Assembly: GCA_030849075.1 (NCBI GenBank)
Contig: JASAOO010003177.1
Span: forward strand, 1-26,964
Source: Zelonia costaricensis
Lineage: Eukaryota > Euglenozoa > Kinetoplastea > Trypanosomatida > Trypanosomatidae
Length of the DNA: 26,964 nucleotides
Direction: 5' to 3'
This document shows, one piece after another, positions 1-10,000 of the stretch. The position numbers and the translations under genes were made by a program. Every line of letters starts with the position of its first letter. Positions within the stretch are counted from its first letter, which is position 1. The notes below the pieces were generated by a model, which did not search any database, was not told the origin of the DNA, and saw only the letters and a list, made by a program, of their open reading frames with translations.

Positions 1-697
1 TCTTCGTGCGCGTCTTGACCTGTTACTTGTCTTGTGGCTTGTGCCGTTTGTGGCAGACCCCTCCCCACCTTGACGAGGACTCCTGTTCTTTTTGTTTGTG
101 GTTCTCTGCCCCTTCCTTCTCCTCCTCCCCGCTTGTTGTGTTCGCTTGTGACTGTGGCGGTTTTAGAAGTGTGCGCTGCCCGTTCTGCTCCCTTTCTCCG
201 TGTCGTTTGTGTTGCTCTTTTTTCCCCCTTGTGTTTGTGTGTGTGTGTGCGTGTCTGTGTCTGTGGGCGCCTCTTTTTTTTTTTTTGTGGTATTACGTCT
301 TCTCCCATCGTTCGTGTGAAATCCTGGATTTCTGCTTCGTGTGGCGGAGCTTGCTCTCGATTGAGGCCGCAGCGCACCTGTGTCGGTAGTTCCAGAAGTC
401 CCTGCTGCGCGTGTGTCCCTCTGAGGCTACCTGTCTTGTGCCGTTTGCGCGTGTGTGTGAGCGTTGTCTTGCACCAGACCCGACTCACTTTCCATCCCCC
501 CCCCTCGTCTCCCTCGCCCACCAGTGTTTCGTGTTCCTTTGGCGGTGGTGACTGCCTGGATAGCCCTGTAACCGTCCGCTGAGCTTTGTGTCTTTTCTTT
601 TTCGGTTTGTCTTTGCTTTCCCCCCCCCCATCCTCCTCGGAGTTCCATCCTTCCTGCCTTGCCCGAGAACGCGCGATTCTCCGCGGCACCGCAGTCG

Positions 698-1445
698 CGA
701 AGACAGCTTTACCTGTCTGCGCACTTCACCCCCTCTCGTGTCCGTAAGGCTGTGTGTGTGCGTGTGTTCGGGTGCTTCTGGTCGGCACACACATTCTGGG
801 NCCTGCCTTACCTGCCGCCTCTCCACCGAATCACATCGTCGGGGTGAGGCTCCAGGACAGCAACTCGCACGAGCGTCAAGAAGAGCGAGCAGCGGACGCG
901 CGCTGTGTCGGTTTTGAAGATCATCTCCAACGCTGAAGACGTGAAACACCTCCGCGAAGGGTGTTCTCGTCTCTCGTCCCGGTGACTTCCCTCCGCACGC
1001 CCCTCGCCCCCCCGTCTTCACCTCTCCCGCTTCTCGTTGCAGTCTTCCTACACCACCACCCCTCACCGTGTCAGCCACGTGTGTGTGTGTGTGTGTTTGT
1101 GTGTGTCGCTTGCCCTCCTCCCCTCTACTTCCTTTCCTTTTTTTGCTGTTTTCTGGTCACCGCTGTCCGCTGAGTTCGCTCCCCCGTCAAACTTCGATCT
1201 CCCTCCCTCCGTTTCCTGTGCCCCTGTGTCCTTCCTTGCNCGAAAACAGCTTTACCTGTCGGTGCACTTCACCCCCTCACGTCTCCGTAAGGGTGTGTGT
1301 GTGTGTGTGTGTTTGTGTGTGTCGCTTGCCCCCCCCCTCTACATCCTTTCCTTTTTTTGCTGTTTTCTGGTCACCGCTGTCCGCTGAGTTCGCTCCCCCG
1401 TCAAACTTCGATCTCCCTCCCTCCGTTCCCTGTGTCCTTCCTTGC
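698..1445. repeat. Partial tandem array of about 205-bp units, interrupted by N gaps
   Basis: Two blocks recur. Block X is at 698-766 and again at 1241-1309; both copies share cagctttacctgtc, then a cacttcaccccctc core and a ccgtaagg motif leading into a TG run, with about seven mismatches. Block Y is at 1081-1239 and again at about 1295-1445; both copies share the tcgcttgcc start, the gctgttttctggtcaccgct segment and the ccttccttgc end, with small indels. The only complete X-Y unit is 1241-1445. An N lies at 1240 exactly where the left Y copy ends and the right X copy begins, and another N is at 801. The array may be longer in the genome than shown here. Confidence 0.75.
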
Positions 1446-2378
1446 TTGACTCGGTCGCTCACCTGCGGCTCTTGACGCTCGGGTGACCTTTTGGCTTCCC
1501 GTTCGCTTTCTCCTCTTTTTCTTCTTGGTCTCCTTTCACTTCCTCTCATACTCCTTCTCTTTAGTTGTTGCTGGCGTTGCAGCTGCGTGCTAGCGTCTCA
1601 TCCAGGAGGCTCTGCCCGCGTGTCTGCACACAAACCGCACCCTCTGCGCTGCGCTTGCGCACCTCCGCGTGCAAGCGAAAGTGAGATACACAGGCAGACA
1701 AGTATCTATTTGTGCGGTGGTGTGTTCTGGCGAATCGCCATTGGTGTCCACTTCTTCTGTTTGGTTTTGCGAAGGCCCCCCCCCAACGTTGATCCTCCAC
1801 TCCACTTCGTCTTTTTTGGGACTACCTCGCAACAATAAGCCAACCTCGCGTTTTCCCCCCCATCCTCCGGCCTTCCCCTGCTCGCCGAGCGACCTGATTT
1901 CGCCGCATCTGGAGCTACAGGTGTTTTGACTCCGCGTGTGTGTGTCGGTGAAGTCCCCCCCCCCACCTCTGAGAGCGGCGACCCGACCTTGTCCTCGATT
2001 CTCTGTTTGTTGTGGCCCTCTCTGGCTCTGGCTCGTTCCCCGCAGGTGAGCTGTGTATTCCTTCTCTTCGTCACTCACCCGTCTGTGAGTGTGTATTCCT
2101 CCTTTCTTTAGCTGATCATTGCTCACCCCCTCCCCTTCCCGTCTTCCTCCGATCTTCCCCCCTGTGACGTCGTGTCAGTCGCCTTGCGATCTGCTGCAGA
2201 GCGAGAACGGCAATCGAACAGCACGCAAGGATCGAGGAGAGAACCACCGTCTCTCCCACCGGCCTGACTCCCTGCACGAAGTCCCGTCTCCAAGTCTTTG
2301 TCCTGCTTCACTGTTGTCGTCCTTCCCTGCGAACGTTTTCTCGACGCAACCGCCCGGCTGCCCTGAGGACAGTACCTC

Positions 2379-2424
2379 ATCTTTTTTTCTTGTTGTTTTC
2401 GCGCTACTCGCTAGTGTTTCGCAG
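2379..2424 (+). promoter_or_regulatory. Candidate spliced-leader acceptor for the surface-protein gene
   Basis: A T-rich tract (2379-2400, including a run of seven T) is followed by AG at 2413-2414 and again at 2423-2424 (gtttcgcag). The next ATG downstream is 2582, the start of the surface-protein gene, giving a 5' leader of about 158-168 nt with no upstream ATG. Kinetoplastid trans-splicing usually uses the first AGs after a pyrimidine tract; that this one is used is inferred. Confidence 0.4.
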
Positions 2425-2581
2425 CGTTTAGACGCGATAGGTGTACGCAACAGCGCCTGCCAACTGCTTCCTTCGCGCAGAACAAGGTCGACAGTTTCTG
2501 AAGCTTGAGAAACCGCTCTCTCTCACACACTTTTTGGGGGGTCGCTCTCCCGCGTGCTTGTCTCTAATACGCGCTACTGCA

Positions 2582-3619
2582 ATGGCCCCACGCTCCCTTA
2601 GCTATCGCGCGGTGCGTGCCGCCGTCACATGGGCGCTCGCCGTGCTAGTTCTTTGCGTGGGCCTTCTTGGCGTGGCAGAGGCCACCCCGTGGCTCGGCGG
2701 CGCATCGCCCGCGTGCGGTGGCCGCCACGCTACCGTCCCCTTCTACAACGCGGAAGCGCAGCGCAGTACTCGCGCTTTTCTTCAAGCCTTCACTGTCTCC
2801 ATTCCGGCCCTCAGCAAGTCTTGGGTTTGCCCCAACTTCTGCGAATGGGATGGCATCCAGTGCACCCCAGAGGGCGTCGATGTGACAATCGATTCGAATG
2901 AACTCAAGGGTAGTCTGCCCGAGATTCCAGCCTCCGCCACGGCCAGCCAGATCGCCATGCTCACCTTTACGTTGGGCAGCGAGGCCAGTGGAATTGCAGT
3001 CGATCTCCCGCTGAGCTGGGTGCGGCTCGATCAGCTCCTCGGAATCGATATGGGCGCTGCAACAGGTCCGCTGCTGCACCCGGCCGCCGCAGTGCAGGCG
3101 TCCGTCACCCGCACTCACTCCATCACTGCCGCAGAGGCCGCCACTCCCGTGCCGAACCCCGGCAACTGCCGCTTCCCGATGAACGTCAAGTCCATCAACA
3201 TGGCAGGCAACGGCTTCTACGGACCGTTGCCAAGTAACATGCCCACGTGCAACAAGAAGGTCCAAAATATCTCCATGCGGGGTAACCGTGCACTGGAAGG
3301 CCCCATTCCAGCCACCTGGGCCGACTGGCCCTCCCTCCAGTACATCGACCTCCGCGACACATCCATCTGCGGCTGCGTCCCCGAGGCGTGGAAAACGAGG
3401 GTTCCACCAGTGTTCGTCCTGGCCGATCCGCCCGTGTCAGACATCACCCTCTGCCCAACAAGCTGCGGCAGTTCCAGCAGCAGCGAGTCGTCCGAGGCGT
3501 CGTCGTCGTCGTCGTCCGCGGCCCCGTCGTCGAGCAGCGAGTCCTCTGAGTCGTCCGAGGCGTCGTCGTCGTCGTCCGCGGCCCCGTCGTCGAGCAGCGA
3601 GTCCTCTGAGTCGTCCGAG

Positions 3620-3651
<32 letters not shown>

Positions 3652-4597
3652 CGCGGCCCCGTCGTCGAGCAGCGAGTCGTCCGAGGCGTCGTCGTCGTCG
3701 TCGTCGTCTGCGGCCCCGTCGTCGAGCAGCGAGTCCTCTGAGTCGTCCGAGGCGTCGTCGTCGTCGTCTGCGGCCCCGTCGTCGAGCAGCGATTCGTCTG
3801 AGGAGTCGTCCTCCGGCTCGTCAGCGTCGTCGAGCAGTGAGGGTCCTGTGCCGCCGTTGCCGAGCAGCTCGTCGGAGTCGTCGTCCAGCAGCGAAATGTT
3901 GTCGTCGTCATCGAGTCACGCGCTGTCTGAGTCCTCGTCGTCTTCCGTAGCGCCGTCTTCGTCTTCGGCGTCGTCCTCGTATGCCCCAGTGACGAGCTCG
4001 TCCTCGTCGTCCTCGATTCATATGTCTTCTAGCAGTGGTGGAAGCAGCAGCAGCAGCAGCTCCCTCGGTCCGATCCCGCCGATCAGCTCGAGTAGCAGCA
4101 GCAGTCACGCATCGTCGAGCTCGTCTTCGCAGGGCTCGTCGAGCGGCGCGACGACGACAACCACCACAGACCCTACGCCGAACCCCGTTGAGCCGTCGAG
4201 TTCCAGCGGACTCAACACGAAGTTTTACGATCGGCTCGTGCTCACGTGCCCGAACGCGAAGGACCACGGGGCGGAGGTCATTGAGCAGTACAAGAATGAG
4301 ATTTGCTGCAACGTGTGGGACGGTGCGGACTACACTGCGTCATGCGGTGACAGCATTCCGGCGTTCCCGCCCTCGGTGGTAACGTGCAGTGGTGCGCTTG
4401 GTAGCCGTGGTAACTTCTCGTGCTGTGCTAGGGTGCGCCAGGATCTCACGTCGAAGTTCATCGGGCTCCGTTGCTTAGAGTCGATGGACGATAGCTCCAA
4501 CAGCGCCGCATCTCCAGCGAAGCTCTGGAGCCTGCGCACGAGCGGCGGTGGTCTCCTGGTGGCCTTGGTGACCGTGCTTGTCATGGCCGCCATGTAG
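2582..4597 (+). CDS. PSA/proteophosphoglycan-like GPI-anchored surface protein
   Basis: The protein has 671 residues, counted from the first ATG after the predicted splice acceptor; the open frame runs further 5' but without an ATG. Residues 1-34 form a signal peptide with a likely cut after VAEA. Residues about 80-290 contain FCEWDGIQC and short leucine-rich repeats of the N-x-[LF]-x-G-x-[LI]-P type (ELKGSLPEIP, GFYGPLPSNM, ALEGPIPATW), as in Leishmania surface antigen PSA-2 and the N-terminal domain of proteophosphoglycans. Residues about 294-541 are nearly all Ser with Glu, Ala and Pro, a likely target for phosphoglycan attachment. Residues about 542-634 are Cys-rich, with CC pairs. The C-terminus (GGGLLVALVTVLVMAAM) is a typical GPI-addition signal. 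It probably sits on the cell surface or is shed; adhesion or protection is inferred. Its LRR block is short for PSA, and the Glu-rich Ser tract differs from the usual Ala-Pro-Ser proteophosphoglycan repeats. It could also be called a generic surface antigen-like protein. Confidence 0.85.
3478..3800 (+). repeat. In-frame Ser/Glu/Ala/Pro tandem repeats in the surface-protein gene
   Basis: The segment gcggccccgtcgtcgagcag (or a close match) recurs at about 3518, 3578, 3653, 3710 and 3770, giving unit lengths of 60, 75, 57 and 60 bp. All are multiples of three, and the differences come mainly from the number of TCG codons. Units encode AAPSSSSESSESSEA followed by a variable Ser run; the 75-bp unit has ten or more TCG triplets in a row. 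This is the pattern expected of replication slippage under selection to keep the frame. A less regular Ser-rich stretch continues to about 4205. Confidence 0.9.
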
Positions 4598-5193
4598 GCG
4601 CAGTGCACGGAGTGGTGATGGCTTCGTGCGCGTTCGACACCGCGAAGGCGTGTCGGCACGCACGCACCCCGCCTGCCCTGCGCGCCTCCTCTTCTTGTCT
4701 TGGGACGTGCCCCTCCTTCACCCCTCCCGCAGCTTCAGCGAATCTGCCTTTTTTTTTCTCTCTTGTGTCGTCCCCTGCCTTTTGTACACTTGAATGGGAC
4801 CCGCCTTTTGGGAGGTACAGAGGGAGCCGCAGCATGGCGTTGCCGTCGCTGGCCGACGTGGACTCGATGACCTCGCACAGGACCCCCCCCCCTACACACG
4901 TGCACACACCATCCTTGGTATGTCTTTTCTTTCTTCTCTGTTTGAAGGCGGCTCTGTAGCCGAGGGCCTGTGCCCTCGCCCTGGGGGTACCAGACGTGCC
5001 GCTTGGCGAGCACGGCAGCGGCGGCGTGGAGATGGAGCAACGCCCACCCGCACACGGACACACACGCACGTGTGGCATGGAGCTTGATGAGGGGAGGAGA
5101 AAGCGTGGACGGGAAAGAGTCGAGCGCAGTCGTGCTGGGCGTGACAAGCGGCCATCGCCACCGCACTGGAGAAACGAGCGAAAGGAATGGTTG

Positions 5194-5312
5194 CGCTCGC
5201 GCGGTCTTGGCCTCCCCACCCTGAGGTTCTACATCCTGCGGGCTGCCGCGNCGCTCGCGCGGTCTTGCCCCCCCCCCCCACCCTGAGGTTCTACATCCTG
5301 CGGGCTGCCGCG
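5194..5312. repeat. Direct duplication flanking a one-base gap; probable assembly artefact
   Basis: Positions 5194-5250 and 5252-5312 are the same sequence, starting cgctcgcgcggtcttg and ending catcctgcgggctgccgcg. They are separated by the single N at 5251. The only visible difference is around and in the poly-C run, which is longer in the second copy. Two contig ends that overlap but were joined with an N instead of being merged would look exactly like this; a true short tandem duplication is the alternative. Confidence 0.8.
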
Positions 5313-6862
5313 AGCCACCGCCGCTTAGCTCTGTTTCTCAGCTCGCACTGGCGCGACCTTTTTGTGTGTTTCTGTTGACTCGAGCGAGGTGTGCGAGGAA
5401 CACCTCTCCTCGCCACTTCTTGTTCTTTACTTCTCACGTGCACCCTCGCGCTAACCGGCGTTCTCCCTCCTCCTCTCCTCGCACAACCGTTTGACCGCTT
5501 CTCTTGACAAACGTATGTGCGCGTGTATAGCTTTGTACGCGTAAAAACACGTGTGTGTGTGTGTCTCTGTGTGTCCCGCTTACTGCGCATGGTTCTCGTG
5601 GGCTCCGTCCCACGCTCTCCCCCCAGTCGGAGAAGAAGTGGGAGGAGGAGCGGTGAGGACAGACGGCACCGTGCCCCGACGTTTGTACGGGTATGCCCAG
5701 AGACAGGAGCAGTGGCGCGCCGTGTTACGCGTCCCCCCCCCCCACCACCACATAGCTGCCCTGTCCGCTCTTCTGGCTTTTTTGTTGTTGTTTAGCCGTC
5801 TTTCCTGCGTCGCGGAGGGCGTGTGGGGAGGGGTGGGGAGGCACCGCGATCCAGCGTCGCACAACGAGGAGTTGAAAAGGTAGGAGGAAGGGGGGCAGTT
5901 GGCTGAGGAAGAGACGCAAGTAAACAGAGGGCGGGAGACGTTGTCTTTCCCGCAGCCGTCGGGGACTCGAGCGCACGGCGGTGTAACGCATCTGATAGAG
6001 CTTCGCAATGGCGAGCTCCGCGGCTGGAAGAAGAACTTCGCGCACGTCCTCCCGCCTCTGGATGCCCCTCTCACGCGCGGCTCCCCCCNTCCTGTACTTC
6101 ACCGCCCCGCCCCTCCCCCCCCCCCCCCCACTCTCTCACGTCTTGAAGTACCACTCTCCTCTCTTCTTGTTTTTGTTTCTCAAAACGCTCTTGCCGCAGG
6201 CGAGGAGGCTGCAACGAAGGAGGCGTGCACTCCCCGCTCCCCCCGCCCCTCTTTATCTCCCCTTTATTTGTGTTTTACTCGCGTCCCCGTGTGCTCGTGC
6301 GTGCGTGTTGTTTTGCTTACGGGCGCATCCTTTGCTCAGCTTTGTCGTGCGTGTGTGTGTATGTGTGTATGTGTGTGTTTTCCTGCTTTTTCTCTCTCTC
6401 TGTGCATCTCTGTGCGTCAGCAATTTTTGCCGCTCGCTCGCGGGTGAGTGTGTCCAGGCACCGTGCGTGTTGGCTCACGCTTGCCGGTCTTCTCCGGTTC
6501 CCTTTTTTGTTCTGGTTTTCTTCTCGTTTGTTTGGTGTGTCTTTTCCAGTCCTTGACGTGCGTGCTAGCTGGCGTCCGACTCCTCCCGTTTTTGTTTCCT
6601 ATGGATTTGGTGTGCACTGGACAGTTTCACGCACCCAAAATATGCCCACGGACCGACACCGTCTCTTCTTCGTTTGTCTCTGGACTCCGCGTGCCGCGTC
6701 GAGGTCGCCTCAAGGCTCCCTCTTCGTTCCCTTGTGCCTCCCTCACCTTCTTCTCGCCGTGTACCGTGCGACGACATGGCAACGCTCGTCTCCTCATGCG
6801 TCGCGTACGTGTGGCCGCCGGCATAGTGCACTGGTGTAACAGAGCGAACAGAGACGACACCG

Positions 6863-6980
6863 TGCACACGTACTCACAAACACACACACTCACAAATGCC
6901 AGCGGAAGCACGCAAGTGCGAAGAGAAAAAGCGAAGCGTACACCAGTGCTTTCGTGTGTGTGTTTGTGTGTGTGCGTGTG
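6863..6980 (+). repeat. CA/TG inverted repeat (potential hairpin)
   Basis: The left arm 6863-6889 and right arm 6954-6980 can pair over 27 positions with a loop of 64 nt. The core (6875-6889 with 6954-6968) is 15 perfect pairs, including the out-of-register aaa/ttt that fixes the alignment. The outer part has two mismatches and four G-T wobbles. In the RNA it would form a long hairpin in the presumed untranslated region. A role is not shown; pairing may simply result from nearby CA and TG microsatellites. Confidence 0.55.
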
Positions 6981-7930
6981 AGGGAGCACGGTCGCTTGGA
7001 TGATGGGGCAAGCACGCGCGTTCGCCGCGCGTACATATGTGCGCCTGTGGATGTGTGTGTGGGGGGGGGAGCTTCGACGTGATAAGTAAACCAGGAAGGG
7101 AAGAACAAAAAAAGAAGTAACGTGTGCTGGTGAGCGTGCAGGAAGGCGGTATTCGCGCACCGCTCTCTTCGGTCGCTCACTCAGCAGGTGCTTCGACGGG
7201 GGACTGGGAATGGCGTGGTGGGTGTTCATATGTGCGGTTGAGGGCAAGGGTCGCACGGGGGGTGCATCAACGCAAAAAGGGACTAAAACAAAAGAGACGG
7301 GAAGGACGAGCGGCAAGTTCCAAGAGAGCGGCGCGTCTGCAGGGGAGCGCGTCTACGCCGGCGCGTGTGTGACCTCGCGTGTGTGTAGCGACCGTGCGAG
7401 GAGTGAGGTGGGACGGACGGCGGCGAGAGGAGGCACCCCCTGCGGCGTCGTTGTCTTTCCCTGCCCCACCCCTCGCAGCTATGCCCACCACGCCTCGACG
7501 TACGCCCCTCGCCCCCTCCCCCGCACCTCTCTTCCCTCCCACTCGTGTTGTTCTCCATCGATACGCGCGCAAGTGTGTTTCCTTCCTGTGTGTGAGGACT
7601 ACGTGTGTCTTCGCAAGTGTACCGTGGGAGTCATGTGACGACGCAGCCGCGTTCGTCTGTCCTCCGTGTGTGAGTGTCTTCTCCTTTTTTTTCTTTGGTC
7701 GTCCTTCTGCGTGTGTTCCCGCACTCCACGCTTCCATTATGATCTCGCACCCCTTTTTCGTTTTTTGTTTGTTTGTGCCTCCTCCTTTTTTTTTTTTGGC
7801 GTTGACTCCTGTGTTGCTTTACTCTCTTGGCCCCTCACCCACCCACCCCAACCCGTCACCACCACTCTCGTGGTCGCGAGTGCGCGTGTGTGTGTGTGTA
7901 TGTCTTGTGCGTCCCGCTCGTTTAGTGATC

Positions 7931-8064
7931 ATTAAATCTCTCCCCCCCCCCGGCCCCCCTCTCCCTCAGTCCCTCCGCTCCACCCGCCACCCCCTCCCTG
8001 CCCCCTCCCCCCACATCTCGCCCCACCTGCCGTCCCCTCCCCACCCCCAACCCCCCTCCCCCCT
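7931..8064 (-). other. Dense C-tract island (G-quadruplex-prone on the - strand)
   Basis: About 135 bases of the + strand are mostly C with many separate runs of three or more C, spaced by one to seven bases. The complementary strand therefore carries a long series of G-runs that could form G-quadruplexes, and the + strand could form i-motifs. The - strand is the template if transcription runs left to right. Smaller islands of the same kind are at 9170-9236, 21779-21810 and 22244-22302. Confidence 0.6.
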
Positions 8065-8579
8065 TTCCAACCAACCTTGCCTGTTTCGAACACGAGCTCG
8101 ATACGCCCGCTTCCTTACCCGCTCTCAAGCGCGTCTGCGCGATGGGGGCAGTCGCGTGTTTGTTTTGCTTCTTCTTTCCCTCCTTCTCCCTCATTGTAGA
8201 CGGCCGCCTCGTTCACGCACCGGTGGTGGGTGTTCGCTGCTGCTGCTGCAGCACGCGGAGCCCGAAGGCTGATCGCCTTTTTTCCCCCTTTTCACTTCGT
8301 GCTTGTTTCTCGTGTTGTGCTCTTTATTGTGTAGCGTGTGTCCTGCTGTAGCTGCCACTTCCCGGTACCGCGGTTGCCAACAAGCGCTGCACGCACCCAC
8401 CATCCCATTTCCGTAGTCGTCTTTGAACAGGTGCGTGTGCAGAAACGCATCGGTGGCTGCCGCTGTCAGAATCACCCGCTCTCTTCAGCCTGTGCGCACA
8501 CATGAACGCCCTTTTGCGCCAGCGGCGCCCGGCTTGGAGCGCCTCCCACGTTTTCCTTCTTCTTGCACTCCCCACGCAG

Positions 8580-8900
8580 GGAGTTCCTGTCAAGGGAAGC
8601 GGGAGAAAAGCGAAAAAGGGGGAAAGAAACAGCGAAGAGGGAGGGCCCGCAGACGGCTTCTTTCCGCTAACCCCATACTCGATTCACCTCCTGCGCAGCT
8701 CTCCCGTTGGTGATGCAGCGAAGCCGCTTCAGAAGACCACCACCACCACAAAAAAAAGAACGGCTGGTGCAAAGCGAAGAAGTTGCGCAGAAGGATACAA
8801 GAAAAGGAAAAAAAAATGTGATGCTACAAGAGACTACGAAGTCGAACGAAGCGCGAAACAGCAACGCTAACGCGGATGTGGAAAAATAGAAAAAGGAAAA
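8580..8900. other. Purine/A-rich island within the pyrimidine-rich spacer
   Basis: Composition flips here: the + strand becomes rich in A and G, with aaaaaaa runs at about 8750 and 8810 and many gaag and gaa motifs, before returning to C/T-rich sequence after about 9010. It partly coincides with an ATG-initiated 122-codon frame (8502-8870) discussed in the findings. There is no repeat structure or flanking duplication that would mark it as an insertion. Confidence 0.5.
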
Positions 8901-9790
8901 ATGTACGCGCGAAACCCCCACCCCCTTTTCCTTCCCAGAGTTGGGCGCAGCGCTGGAATCAAAATGTCATACACAGAAGGCAAACAAAGGTGGCACACGG
9001 GCGGCGGTGAGGTCACCCATTCGCGAGGTGGCTTTCCGCTCGTCTTCTTCCGTGCCTCCCTTCCCCCTTTCTTTGTGCTTGTTCTCTCCCGTTCTCTACC
9101 ACGGGGGGGGGGGGGAGGCGCACGAGTAGACATCACTGCGTGTTGTTGCGTCTCATGTGCTGCCCAGTCTCCCCTCCCTCCCCCCACCCCACCCCCTCCA
9201 GCTTCCACATTTCACCCCCCCCCCTCCCACTGATTGCCCCTTCTCTGTTTCGCTCTTGGTGCAGTTTCTTTTTCTCCTTTTCTGCCCGCGTCAGTCGTGC
9301 GGCAACAAGGAGCAGGCGTGTTGAAGGTCGAACACTTGTTTTGTTGTTTTCGTGTCAGCATTGTTTGGTTGTCGGGGTTGGTGCGTGTGTACGTGGGGGG
9401 GAGGGATGTGCGAGGGCGCTGGTCACTGCGGCTGATCCCCGTCACCCCCTCCCACAGTCACCAACACCTCCCGTCACAGCCTCACGGGACCCTCCAGCAC
9501 CCGATTTCATCGCCTTGCCTCCATTGCCCCCCCCCTCCCTTCGCGTCTTGTCCGTGTGCGTGTGTACGTGGGCGCGTGTGGGTGTGTGTCTTTTGCTTCA
9601 TCTTCCCCTCTTGCCAATCCCCCTCCTCCTCCCCGCCTCCCTCCCATTCTCGCCCCCCTTCCTCTAGCAGGCGTGTGTTCCTCCTCCTCCTCCTCTCTGT
9701 CCATCCCCCTCATGGTCTTCGCGATTGTGTCTCGTATTGTGGTTCATTTTGGTTTGGCTCGATTATAACGTATCATTGACGTGATTTTAT

Positions 9791-10000
9791 CAAACACACA
9801 AACAAACAAACAAAAGAAACCTATAAAGAAATGAAACTAGGGGAAGAGCCACCACGCGGGAAGGGGTGTTGCACTTGTGCGCTGCCACGGCCCTTCGCCT
9901 CCACGCTTGACGTGAAAACGTGGCACGTGCGGTGCCGTGGCAACGCGGTGCGGCTGACATCACATCTCTCCGCCGCCGCCCCCCCCCCAAAAAAAAAAAA
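9791..10000. other. AT-richer segment with CAAA repeat and C10-A12 run
   Basis: The segment starts with a CAAA-type repeat (9791-9816) in an AT-rich setting that is unusual for the window, and ends with ten C followed by twelve A at 9979-10000. The A-run could recall the tail of a degenerate retroposon, but I found no matching element body or target-site duplication. Slippage-prone runs such as these are also frequent sites of sequencing error. Confidence 0.4.

Larger units (their letters stand above)
1..2581. other. Pyrimidine-rich non-coding region upstream of the surface-protein gene
   Basis: I see no supportable gene in this stretch. The + strand is dominated by C and T, with repeated (TG)n runs (for example 234-262, 1079-1106 and 1293-1321). 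The open frames crossing it translate to Cys/Val/Leu/Pro-rich products, as expected from TG repeats and C/T runs read as codons. It probably holds the 3' UTR of a gene to the left plus the intergenic and 5' UTR sequence of the gene at 2582. Single N bases at 801 and 1240 mark assembly gaps, so the true length is uncertain. Confidence 0.7.

Noticed and set aside
3444..3950. Thr-rich (- strand) and Arg/Pro-rich (+ strand, other frame) open frames over the Ser tract
   Set aside because: These are the TCG repeat read in other registers; the Ser frame belongs to a protein with a signal peptide and GPI signal.
6089..6089. N within a C-run as a possible biological break point
   Set aside because: A one-base N beside poly-C is most simply a sequencing or assembly gap; the flanks show no duplication.
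6225..6839. 204-codon + strand frame rich in hydrophobic residues, looking like a membrane protein
   Set aside because: Phe, Leu, Ser, Val and Cys come from C/T-rich and TG-repeat DNA. The apparent membrane spans move with the frame, and overlapping frames look equally hydrophobic.
8070..8130. gtttcgaacac as a possible tRNA B-box
   Set aside because: There is no matching A-box, acceptor stem or anticodon arm at the proper spacing.
7379..8272. 297-codon + strand frame
   Set aside because: It opens with GTG rather than ATG, runs through the poly-C island, and yields Pro/Ser/Phe/Val-rich sequence with VCVCVCV strings from a TG repeat.
9979..10000. C10-A12 run as the tail of a retroposon (SIDER/ingi type)
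   Set aside because: I found no ingi-type signature, element body or target-site duplication upstream; a homopolymer alone is not enough.
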